DNA of 64,000 nucleotides from Marinicauda algicola (lineage in GTDB: Bacteria > Pseudomonadota > Alphaproteobacteria > Caulobacterales > Maricaulaceae): positions 1,116,001-1,180,000 of the forward strand of contig NZ_CP071057.1 in the NCBI RefSeq assembly GCF_017161425.1, in the 5' to 3' direction. Below the pieces are notes generated by a model. It was not told the origin of the DNA, did not search any database, and saw only the letters and a program-made list of their open reading frames with translations. Positions 37,457-45,039 of the stretch are shown piece after piece. A program made the translations under genes and the position numbers. Positions within the stretch are counted from its first letter, which is position 1; each line of letters opens with the position of its first letter.

Positions 37457-38761
37457 ATGCCCGACACCGAAGCGCCTGACCTGATGTCCCTCTCGCCCAC
37501 GATCCAGCTGAGCCTGAACGTGCGCGGCCTGCCCGTGTCGGCGACGCTGGCGATCAACGAAAGGTCCGCAGCGCTGAAGGCCGCCGGGCGGGAGGTGAAG
37601 AAGCTCGGGCTCGGCCAGTCCCCCTTCCCCGTCCCGAAGGTCATGCAGCGCGCGCTGGAGAGGAACACCCACCAGAAGGACTATCTGCCCGTCCAGGGCC
37701 TGCCCGCACTGCGCGAGTCGATCTGCGGCTATCTCGAACGCACCCAGGGGCTGGATTTCGATCCGGAGGACATCCTCGTCGGGCCGGGCACGAAGGAGCT
37801 GATGTTCCTGGTCCAGCTCGCCTATTACGGCGATCTCGTCATCCCGACCCCGAGCTGGGTGAGCTACGCCCCGCAGGCGCAAATCCTCGGCCGGCCGGTC
37901 ACCTGGCTGCCGACCGACATCGAGACCGGTCTCGGCGTGACGCCCGCTGCGATCGACAGGGTCTGCGCACACGATCCCCAGCGCCCGCGCCTGCTGATCC
38001 TCAACTCGCCGGGCAATCCGACCGGTACGGCCTATACGCGCGAAAGCCTCACCGCCATCGCGGAGGCGGCCAAGCGCTACCGCATGCTGCTGCTCTCCGA
38101 CGAGATCTATGGCGGGGTGCAGTTCGACGGCCGCCATCTGTCCGCGGCGCGGATATATCGCGGCGGAACGATCATCTCCGACGGCATCTCCAAATGGGCC
38201 GGCGCCGGCGGCTGGCGGCTCGGCTTCTTCGCGTTTCCCAAGGCGCTCTCCTGGCTGAAGGATGCGATGGCGAGCGTGGCGAGCGAGACCTACACCTCGG
38301 TCTCCGCCCCGATCCAGCATGCCGCGATCACCGCCTTCGAGGGCGGGCCGGAGATGGAGCTCTATCTCGACCGGTCGAGGAAGGTGCTCGCGGCGCTCGC
38401 CGGATTCGTCACCGCGCGCCTGGAAGACGCCGGCGCGCTGGTCAACCCGATCAGAGGCGGATTCTACGCCTTCCCGAATTTCGATCCGTTGCGCGAAAGG
38501 CTCGCCGGACGCGGGATCGAGGACAGCCAGACCCTGTGCGAGCGCATGCTGGAGGAAACCGGCGTGGCCACCCTGCCCGGCGCGGCCTTCGGGCGGCCGC
38601 CGCACGAGCTGTCGCTGCGCCTGGCCTTCGTCGATTTCGACGGGCAGGCGGCGCTCGATGCGCTGGCCGAGGGCGAAACGCTCGACGAGGCCTTCCTGCG
38701 CCGGCATGCGCCGCACGTCACCGGGGGCATCGAGGCGATGGCCCGATGGGTCGCGGACTGA
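37457..38761 (+). CDS. PLP-dependent class I/II aminotransferase
   Basis: A 434-aa fold-type I aminotransferase. Conserved pieces: GLGQSPFPVP, YLPVQGLPALRESI, NSPGNPTGT (PLP ring Asn), SDEIYGGVQF, and SKWAGAGGWRLGF, with the Schiff-base Lys in DGISKWAG. The C-terminal Arg for the alpha-carboxylate falls in LSLRLAFVDFDG. Sequence looks like the aspartate/aromatic or kynurenine aminotransferase group; substrate not assigned. It is divergent from the quinone reductase and followed by a small membrane-protein gene. Confidence 0.88.
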   Translation: MPDTEAPDLMSLSPTIQLSLNVRGLPVSATLAINERSAALKAAGREVKKLGLGQSPFPVPKVMQRALERNTHQKDYLPVQGLPALRESICGYLERTQGLDFDPEDILVGPGTKELMFLVQLAYYGDLVIPTPSWVSYAPQAQILGRPVTWLPTDIETGLGVTPAAIDRVCAHDPQRPRLLILNSPGNPTGTAYTRESLTAIAEAAKRYRMLLLSDEIYGGVQFDGRHLSAARIYRGGTIISDGISKWAGAGGWRLGFFAFPKALSWLKDAMASVASETYTSVSAPIQHAAITAFEGGPEMELYLDRSRKVLAALAGFVTARLEDAGALVNPIRGGFYAFPNFDPLRERLAGRGIEDSQTLCERMLEETGVATLPGAAFGRPPHELSLRLAFVDFDGQAALDALAEGETLDEAFLRRHAPHVTGGIEAMARWVAD

Positions 38762-38839
38762 GGCTTTTCGTGGTGCACGGCCGCCGGCGGGCGCCTATAT
38801 TGCGCCGGGGGGGAATTTCTCGAGGAGCCGCGCGCACCC

Positions 38840-39160
38840 ATGCCCATGGACTGGCAATGGTCGGACCTGTTCGAAGGCCAGGCGATGCAGACCTGGATCC
38901 GCATCATGCAGTGGGTCTGGGCCTTCTCGATCCTGTGGATCGCGACCCTGCTGTTCCGGGGCGGCTTCACCGATATCGACGACATCGCCCGCTCGCCTCA
39001 TGCCACGCGCGCCGAACGCGCCCAGGCCCTGATCCAGAAGCCGGTCCGCGCGCTGGCCCTGCTCGCGGCGGCCCTGTTCGGGGCGACGAGCTTCGCCCTG
39101 CCGCTCTGGTTCCAGGGTGCGGTCCTCATCGTCATCTGGCGCCAGGTGAGCGGTGGATGA
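38840..39160 (+). CDS. Small uncharacterised membrane protein
   Basis: 106 aa. Two hydrophobic helices (WVWAFSILWIATLLF and ALALLAAALFGATSFALPLWFQGAVLIVIW) with a charged loop (DDIARSPHATRAERAQALI) between. A second ATG two codons in is possible. No recognised family. Its position 78 bp after the aminotransferase gene on the same strand may make it part of that transcript. Confidence 0.6.
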   Translation: MPMDWQWSDLFEGQAMQTWIRIMQWVWAFSILWIATLLFRGGFTDIDDIARSPHATRAERAQALIQKPVRALALLAAALFGATSFALPLWFQGAVLIVIWRQVSGG

Positions 39161-39257
39161 GGACATGAACTTTCCGCGAACGGCGTAGTTTCCATCCTTG
39201 CGTGCGGGGCCCGTCCGCGCGAGTCTGCCCTTCCCGAACCGCCGACACGGAGCCTTC

Positions 39258-40559
39258 ATGCATCCCGCCCTGGCCATGCGCGCCGACCTTGCCGACCGCG
39301 CGGCACTGAAGGCGCGCTTCGAGACCGCCCGGTCGCAGACCGAACAGCTGGCCGCGCCGCTGGAGCCGGAGGACTGCCAGGTCCAGACCATGGTCGATGT
39401 CAGTCCGACCAAGTGGCATCTCGCGCACACCACCTGGTTCTTCGAGACCTTCGGCGCGCTGCGCTTCAAGGCGGGATACGCGCGGCCGGACGACCTCTAC
39501 GGCTATCTCTACAATTCCTATTACGAGGCGCTGGGGCGCAAGTGGAGCCGGCCCGAACGCGGCCTGCTCTCACGTCCCCTGCTGCGCGAGGTGATGGCGT
39601 ATCGCAGCCACGTCACCGCGCTCGTGGGCGATCTGATCGACACGGTCAGCGACAACGAGTGGAGCGAACTCGCCCCGATCGTCGAGCTCGGAATCCATCA
39701 CGAGCAGCAGCACCAGGAGCTGATCTGCACCGACATCAAGCATGTCCTCTCGCGCTCGCCCCGGCCCTATGCGCCCTATGCCCCCGCACCCGGGGCGAAC
39801 GGGCATGGCGGGGCCGGACCGGTGAGCTGGATCGGCTTCGAGGGCGGGCTCGTCGAGATCGGCATGGACGAGGACGGCTTCGCCTACGACAACGAGTATC
39901 CGCGCCACAAGCGCTATCTCTACGATTTCGAGATCGCGAGCCGGCCGGTGACGAATGGCGAGTTCCGCGCCTTCATCGAGGACGGCGGCTACGAGACGGC
40001 TGCGCTCTGGCTCTCGGACGGCTGGGACTTCATCCAGAGAAACGGGATCGAGCATCCGCTCTACTGGCGCCGCCAGGACGACGGGAGCTGGCTGGAATAC
40101 ACCCTGTCCGGCCTCAAGCCCCTCGATGAGGACGAGCCGGTCTGCCATGTCAGTGGCTACGAGGCGGCGGCCTATGCCGAGTGGGCCGGCCAGCGCCTGC
40201 CCTCCGAGCCGGAGCTGGAACTGCTCGCGCGCGCCCATCCGGACCGCGGTGCGCTGCTGTTCGCCGGACCCGGCGTGCATCCGCATGCGCTGAACGCGAC
40301 GGCGCGGCCTCAGTGCGTCATCGGCGGCGTGTGGGAGTGGAGTTCGAGCGCCTACGAGCCCTATCCCGGCTACAGCCCGCCGGAAGGCGCGGTCGGCGAG
40401 TACAATGGCAAGTTCATGTCGAGCCAGCAGGTGCTGCGCGGAGGCAGCGCGGCGACGCCGCAGAGCCATATCCGCCCGACCTACCGCAATTTCTTCCCGC
40501 CCGGCGCGCGCTGGCAGTTCTCCGGGATCCGCCTCGCGCGCAAGCTCGCCCCGGCCTGA
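39258..40559 (+). CDS. egtB: Ergothioneine biosynthesis sulfoxide synthase EgtB
   Basis: 433 aa. The DinB-like N-terminal domain has the iron ligands H54/H57 region (TKWHLAH) and HHEQQHQEL (H148, H152). The C-terminal formylglycine-generating-enzyme-like domain includes GGVWEWSSSAYEPYPGY and VLRGGSAATP. EgtB joins hercynine to a thiol donor with oxygen. The ATG at 39258 (CGGAGC upstream) is preferred over a longer start. EgtD, usually adjacent, is not in the window on either side; it may lie elsewhere. Confidence 0.92.
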   Translation: MHPALAMRADLADRAALKARFETARSQTEQLAAPLEPEDCQVQTMVDVSPTKWHLAHTTWFFETFGALRFKAGYARPDDLYGYLYNSYYEALGRKWSRPERGLLSRPLLREVMAYRSHVTALVGDLIDTVSDNEWSELAPIVELGIHHEQQHQELICTDIKHVLSRSPRPYAPYAPAPGANGHGGAGPVSWIGFEGGLVEIGMDEDGFAYDNEYPRHKRYLYDFEIASRPVTNGEFRAFIEDGGYETAALWLSDGWDFIQRNGIEHPLYWRRQDDGSWLEYTLSGLKPLDEDEPVCHVSGYEAAAYAEWAGQRLPSEPELELLARAHPDRGALLFAGPGVHPHALNATARPQCVIGGVWEWSSSAYEPYPGYSPPEGAVGEYNGKFMSSQQVLRGGSAATPQSHIRPTYRNFFPPGARWQFSGIRLARKLAPA

Positions 40560-40566
40560 CGCGAAA

Positions 40567-40590
40567 CGCCCCGGCCGCAAGGCCGGGGCG
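40567..40590. terminator. Hairpin between egtB and hdeD-like gene
   Basis: CGCCCCGGCC-GCAA-GGCCGGGGCG, a perfect 10-bp stem with a GCAA tetraloop, lies between the convergent stops of egtB and the HdeD-like gene. On the minus strand TTT follows. Probably bidirectional termination. Confidence 0.6.
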
Positions 40591-40616
40591 CGTCTATCCT
40601 CAGCGGCGCGGCGGGG

Positions 40617-41183
40617 TCAGGCCAGCTCGCGCTCGCCGGGCGTGCGGCGTCCGCCGAGGACGAGGAAGGAGAACCCGAGAAAGAGAGCGTGCACGCCGAA
40701 CAGAAGCCCGACCGTGAAGCCGGCGGTGCCGGGCAGGCCGAACAGGATGAGCGCGGCGAGCACGAGGCTCAGAATGCCGCCGAAGATCAGCCAGCCGCGC
40801 CGTCCGTAGGATTCGCGCCGGAAGGCGAAGATCAGCCGGATCACGCCGTCCGCGCCGAAGAACGCGCCGAGCACCACGGTCAGGGCGAAGATGCCGGTTC
40901 CCGGCGAGAACAGGATGATCGCGCCGGCAACGAGGCTGATCACGCCGATGAAGAGCTCGAGCAGCGTGTCCCCGGCCGAGCGCCGGGAGAAGGCGTCGAA
41001 GAGCTGGACCAGGCCGGAGATGATCAGCAGTGCGCCCACGAGCAGGGTGAGCGCGACGGTCGCGGTGTAGGAGAAGAAGATCGCCAGCACGCCCACGATC
41101 AGGAGCACGATGCCGAGCGCGATGGCGGTGCCGCGCCCCGGCGGGGCGATGGCGATCTCGTTTGGGTCGTTCGGACGAGCCAT
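40617..41183 (-). CDS. HdeD/DUF308-family membrane protein
   Basis: 188 aa with six hydrophobic helices in three hairpins, starting GTAIALGIVLLIVGVLAIFF and SYTATVALTLLVGALLIISGLVQL. The repeating helix pairs are the HdeD/DUF308 pattern, linked in E. coli to acid resistance. Start ATG at 41183; a longer in-frame extension upstream lacks membrane-protein character. Convergent with egtB, with a hairpin between. A specific role here is unknown. Confidence 0.82.
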   Translation of the reverse strand: MARPNDPNEIAIAPPGRGTAIALGIVLLIVGVLAIFFSYTATVALTLLVGALLIISGLVQLFDAFSRRSAGDTLLELFIGVISLVAGAIILFSPGTGIFALTVVLGAFFGADGVIRLIFAFRRESYGRRGWLIFGGILSLVLAALILFGLPGTAGFTVGLLFGVHALFLGFSFLVLGGRRTPGERELA

Positions 41184-41270
41184 CCGGATAAACTCCCTTT
41201 CTGGATGCGTTCGCCTTGAAAAACCCCGCGATGGTACGCGAGGTTCCGGCAAGCCGAGGGAGGTGCGAAG

Positions 41271-41591
41271 ATGACGATCGCCGTGCTCTACCGCTGGCGC
41301 GCGAGGCCCGGCATGGAGGACCAGTTCCGCCGCGGCTGGGTATCGGGTACCCGCGCGATCGAGCGCCAGTGCGGCTCGTTCGGCGCGGCCCTGCACCAGG
41401 CGCAGGACGGCACGTTCTGGTCCTATGCGCGCTGGCCCGACGAGGCGACGCGCCGGGCCTGCTTCCAGGACGGATCGGTCTTTTCCGATCCCGGCTTCGG
41501 GCAGATGAGCGAGGCCACGGCGGAGACCTTCGAGGAGATCCCGCTGGAGATCACCGACGATCTGCTGGTCCTGACCAGAAGGAGGCGCTGA
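41271..41591 (+). CDS. Small ABM-superfamily-like (ferredoxin-like alpha/beta barrel) protein
   Basis: 106 aa. The order strand (IAVLYRWRARPG), helix (MEDQFRRGWVSGTRAI), strand (SFGAALHQAQDGTFWSYARW), helix, strand (LEITDDLLVL) matches the antibiotic-biosynthesis-monooxygenase-like dimeric ferredoxin fold. GGGAGG before the ATG. Its stop overlaps the next ATG (TGATG), so it is coupled to the DUF421 gene. The substrate is not known. Confidence 0.7.
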   Translation: MTIAVLYRWRARPGMEDQFRRGWVSGTRAIERQCGSFGAALHQAQDGTFWSYARWPDEATRRACFQDGSVFSDPGFGQMSEATAETFEEIPLEITDDLLVLTRRRR

Positions 41592-42136
41592 TGGAGGATT
41601 TCCTGTTCGACGGCTGGACGGGAATCGCGAAGATCCTCATCGCCGCACCGGTCATCTACATCCTGGTGGTGGCGCTGACCCGCGTCTCGGGCAAGCGTTC
41701 GGCCTCGCAGATGAACAATTTCGACTGGATCGTCACCGTGGCGATCGGCTCTCTGGTGGCCTCGGCGGTCCTGTCCCAGGGTGTGGCGATCGCCGAGGCG
41801 GCCCTCGCCATCACGGCCCTGTTCGCCCTGCAATACGGCTTCACCCTGGGCGCGCGCCGTTGGGGCAAGGTCGAGCGCCTGCTCAAGGCCCGCCCGAAGA
41901 TCCTGCTGGCGCACGGCGAGTTCGACGAAGCGGCCATGGATGCGGAACGCGTCACGCGCAGCGAAATCCTCGCCGCGATCCGGGAATCGGGCAATCGCCG
42001 TCTCGACGAAGTCGAATACGTGATCCTCGAAAGCGATGCCCGCTTCTCGGTCATCGCCCGGGGCGAGCGTGCGCTCGACGAGGCCGTCCTGGCCACGATC
42101 CGCCGGCCCGAGGGCGCACCCCGCGCCCCGGACTAG
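41591..42136 (+). CDS. DUF421/YetF-family membrane protein
   Basis: 181 aa. Three N-terminal transmembrane helices (ILIAAPVIYILVVALTRVSGKRS, FDWIVTVAIGSLVASAVL, EAALAITALFALQYGFTL) and a soluble domain with RPKILLAHGEFDEAAMDAERVTRSEILAAIRESG follow the YetF/DUF421 architecture. The family is of uncertain function; Bacillus homologues support germination or stress phenotypes. It is coupled to the upstream small gene. Its stop shares a CTAG with the convergent lipoprotein gene. Confidence 0.85.
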   Translation: MEDFLFDGWTGIAKILIAAPVIYILVVALTRVSGKRSASQMNNFDWIVTVAIGSLVASAVLSQGVAIAEAALAITALFALQYGFTLGARRWGKVERLLKARPKILLAHGEFDEAAMDAERVTRSEILAAIRESGNRRLDEVEYVILESDARFSVIARGERALDEAVLATIRRPEGAPRAPD

Positions 42137-43029
42137 AGGCCCGACACCGTCTGCTGGACCGGTTCGTTCGCGGCGAGGACGTCGGCAACCGGCAGCGCCA
42201 GGTCGTCCGGGCTCACCGGGCCGGGATAGGCCGTGGCGAGCACGCCGAGCGCGTCGCGCGCCGCGTCGGCGAACCCGGCGTGATCGGCGGCGATGGCCTC
42301 CAGGTGACGCTCCGCCCAGCGCTGCGCGGTCTCGGCAAAGCCGTAGCCGTCGAGGAAGGCGCCTTCGGGGGCGTCCTCGGCCGCGGCGAACTCGTATTGC
42401 AGCGCGGCGCGCTCGACGAGGTCGGCGAGCACGCGGGCGCGCACGGCCGACATGTCCTCGGCCTGCGGCGCGGCGGCCTCGGCCCGGTCGATGGCCTCCA
42501 GCACGGCATCGACCCTCGCCTCGATCTCCTCGTCGCTGGCCCCCTGATAGGGCGCGACGCTCGCCTGCGTGAGCGCGTCCATGAAGGAATCCACCCCGCG
42601 CTCGACGATGACCGGTTCGAGATCGACATAGATCTCCGAGATCGGGTGGGAGAACATCTCCGCCCCTGCCGAACGCTCGCCCGCCTCCAGGGCGTCGAGC
42701 CCGGCGATGTAATGGGCGCGCATCACCTCGAGCGCGGTGAGATAGATCACCGGATCGTTGGCGGCGGCGACGGGATCGATGCCCATCTCCCCGCCCGACG
42801 GCGCACCGCCCTCGCCTTCGCCCTCGCCGGCCATGCGGTAATCGACCGCTTGCGGACCTTCCTGCTCCACCTCTCCGGTGGTTTCCGGCAGCACGTCGGG
42901 CTGACCTTCGTCGACCGCTTCGGGCTGGGAGCCGCCGGTATCGACGGTCTGCTCCCCGCATCCGGCAGCGCCGAGCATGGCAATGGCGCTGACACCGGCT
43001 AGGAATCGGGGCGTCTTGCGGATACCCAT
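42133..43029 (-). CDS. Uncharacterised lipoprotein
   Basis: 298 aa. Signal peptide with lipobox LGAAGC (Cys at about residue 24). An acidic Glu/Gly/Pro-rich linker (including EGEGEGG) runs to about residue 90, then an all-helical domain with ALEVMRAHYIAGLDALEAGE, HPISEIYVDLEPVI, and ALQYEFAAAEDAPEGAF. The pattern is vaguely like imelysin-type helical periplasmic proteins, but I cannot assign it. No operon partner is evident. Confidence 0.65.
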   Translation of the reverse strand: MGIRKTPRFLAGVSAIAMLGAAGCGEQTVDTGGSQPEAVDEGQPDVLPETTGEVEQEGPQAVDYRMAGEGEGEGGAPSGGEMGIDPVAAANDPVIYLTALEVMRAHYIAGLDALEAGERSAGAEMFSHPISEIYVDLEPVIVERGVDSFMDALTQASVAPYQGASDEEIEARVDAVLEAIDRAEAAAPQAEDMSAVRARVLADLVERAALQYEFAAAEDAPEGAFLDGYGFAETAQRWAERHLEAIAADHAGFADAARDALGVLATAYPGPVSPDDLALPVADVLAANEPVQQTVSGL

Positions 43030-43119
43030 GGCGGTCGAGCCTCCTCTTGGCTTGCTTCGCGCTCCTAACTAGGACAGCGTCACGTCTGTGACAATAACAA
43101 TCATTCGCACGATACAGCC

Positions 43120-43782
43120 ATGACCGCCCTGCTCCAGAACGTCCTCACCGCCGAAGAGATCGCCCGCATCGGCGAACTCGTGACGGGAGAGGACCGCTTC
43201 GAGGACGGCAAGGCGACGGCCGGCTGGGCGGCGAAGCGGGTCAAGGCGAACGAGCAGGCAAAGTCCGGCCCGCGCCTCGACGCGGTGCGGCGCCTGGTGC
43301 GCGCGGCGCTCGAACGCCATGAGCTGTTCGCCAGCTATGCCGTGCCGAAAGCCGTGTTCCGCATCCTCGTCTCGCGCTACCGGCCGGGCATGGAATACGG
43401 GCTGCATGTCGACGACGCGATCATGAGCGGGCACCGCGCCGACCTGTCCTTCACGCTCTTCCTGTCCGACCCGTCCTCCTACGAGGGCGGCGAGCTGGTG
43501 ATCGAGGCGGCCGAGGGCGAGACGGCGATCAAGCTGGAGCCGGGACAGGCCGTTGTCTATCCCACCGGCGCGCTGCACCGCGTCGCGCCGGTCGCGTCCG
43601 GGGAACGCCTGGCGATCGTCGGCTGGGTGCAGAGCCTGGTGCGCCGCGCCGACCGGCGCGAGGTCGTCTTCGATCTCGACCAGACGATCCGCGCCCTGCA
43701 TCAGGCCAAGGCGCCGCAGGCCGCGATCGACCGGCTGCTGAAGACCAAGGCCAATCTGATGCGCCAGTGGGCCGAGGTCTAG
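43120..43782 (+). CDS. PiuC/YbiX-type Fe(II)/2-oxoglutarate hydroxylase
   Basis: 220 aa, family-typical length. Prolyl-4-hydroxylase-like core with H96 and D98 (GLHVDDA), H153 (GALHRVAPV) and R163 (GERLAIVGW). YEGGELVIEA precedes the distal His. The family (PiuC, YbiX) is often co-regulated with TonB-dependent siderophore receptors, although none sits next door. Stop shares a CTAG with the convergent DUF2147 gene. Confidence 0.9.
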   Translation: MTALLQNVLTAEEIARIGELVTGEDRFEDGKATAGWAAKRVKANEQAKSGPRLDAVRRLVRAALERHELFASYAVPKAVFRILVSRYRPGMEYGLHVDDAIMSGHRADLSFTLFLSDPSSYEGGELVIEAAEGETAIKLEPGQAVVYPTGALHRVAPVASGERLAIVGWVQSLVRRADRREVVFDLDQTIRALHQAKAPQAAIDRLLKTKANLMRQWAEV

Positions 43783-44249
43783 GAGTCCTCGCCGAGCCGG
43801 GGATCGTCCGCCGGCACCCGCTCCCAGGTCTGCTCCTTGCAGAACACCATGAGGGCGCAGCCTTCCAGCTCGAGCTCGTCCGGGCCGGTCTTGCGGATCT
43901 CGCCGGAATAGGTGCGCCCGTCATCGGGATTGTAGACCTCCCCGCCCTCGAAGACATTCTCCTGCGTGCGGGTGAATTCCCACAGGATGTCGAGCCCGAC
44001 GAGCGGGCGGCCGCGCAGCTCGGGATCGGGATTTTCCACGTCGCGCTGCGGCTCGTCCTGCGAGAGCCAGGCGATTTCCCCGCACAGATCGCCCGGACGG
44101 TCCCGGCATTCGAAGAGACGCACGATGGAGGTGTCCTCCGGCGTTTCCCAGAAGCCGTGGACCGAAGAGCCGGTTTCCCCGGAACCGGCAAGGCCGGCGG
44201 CCGAAGCGCCCAGGACGAGGCCGGCGGAGGCAAGGAGAATGCGCAGCAT
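43779..44249 (-). CDS. DUF2147-family secreted protein
   Basis: 156 aa from the ATG at 44249. Signal peptide of about 22 residues (LASAGLVLGASAAGLAG). The body fits DUF2147: HGFWETPEDTSIVRLFECRD, LCGEIAWLS, GRPLVGLDILWEF, NPDDGRTYSGEI, LELEGCALMVFCKEQTWERV. Four cysteines could form disulfides. The family is lipocalin-like and periplasmic with unknown ligand. It lies 67 bp downstream of a histidine kinase on the same strand. Confidence 0.85.
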   Translation of the reverse strand: MLRILLASAGLVLGASAAGLAGSGETGSSVHGFWETPEDTSIVRLFECRDRPGDLCGEIAWLSQDEPQRDVENPDPELRGRPLVGLDILWEFTRTQENVFEGGEVYNPDDGRTYSGEIRKTGPDELELEGCALMVFCKEQTWERVPADDPRLGEDS

Positions 44250-44316
44250 GGCGGTATTCCTGTCTGCGGGAAGATGTCCCTCCCGAACGGAGCTGCGCCC
44301 TAGCCGGTTCCCCGGT

Positions 44317-44973
44317 TCAGAAGGCAGGCAGACGCACGCGTACACAGGTGCCCGCACTGACCTGCGGATAATCGGTCTCGCCCCCGAGGGCGGCCGCCAT
44401 GGCGGAGATCAGTGCCGATCCCTTCCCGGTCCGCGATGCGGGATCGCGGCCCCGGCCATTGTCGCGCACGGTCAGCACGAGGCGTGCGTCCTCGCGCGTG
44501 AGGCTCGCCTCCACCCGGCCCGTCTGCGGCTCGGGAAAGGCGTGCTTGACCGCATTCATCACGGCCTCGGTGACGATGATGCCCAGCCGCGCCGCCGGCC
44601 GGGGCGGCAGCAGAATGTCCTCGTCGGCGCGTGCGGCGAAGCGGCACCGCCCCTCGAGCGCGAGACCCAGCGTGCGCTCCAGCGAAGCCATGTAGTCGCG
44701 CATGGAGACGGCCTCCATGCCGGCAAGATCGAGCAGGCGGTGCAGCTCGGAGAACGCAGTGACATTGGCGGCGCACCGGCGGCAACGCTCCGGCTCCGCG
44801 CTCCCGCTCTCCTGAAGGCGCACCAGGGCCGCCACCTGCTGGAACTCGTTCTTCACCCGGTGGGACAGCTCCTGATAGCGCCGCTCGGCGCGTTCGGCCG
44901 CTTCCAGGGCCGCGTCTCGCTCCTCGCGCAGGCGGTGCGCCTCGCTCCGCAGGCGGTCCTCGGCGACGCTCAT
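44317..44973 (-). CDS. HisKA_2/HWE-type histidine kinase without sensory domain
   Basis: 218 aa. After a coiled coil (about residues 10-45), the phospho-acceptor motif ELSHRVKNEFQQVAALVRLQ appears. The CA domain has the N box EAVMNAVKHAFPE and G box VRDNGRGRD. A CxxC (CRRC) sits after the dimerisation helix. No PAS, GAF or membrane segment, so input must come from a partner. ATG at 44973 with GGGAG upstream. It follows the SLC13 transporter gene by 66 bp on the same strand. Confidence 0.85.
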   Translation of the reverse strand: MSVAEDRLRSEAHRLREERDAALEAAERAERRYQELSHRVKNEFQQVAALVRLQESGSAEPERCRRCAANVTAFSELHRLLDLAGMEAVSMRDYMASLERTLGLALEGRCRFAARADEDILLPPRPAARLGIIVTEAVMNAVKHAFPEPQTGRVEASLTREDARLVLTVRDNGRGRDPASRTGKGSALISAMAAALGGETDYPQVSAGTCVRVRLPAF

Positions 44974-45039
44974 CTCGAAATCTCCCGGCAGCCCCAGGCC
45001 AAACGCCGACGGTAACCATACCACAATTACGGGTTTGAC

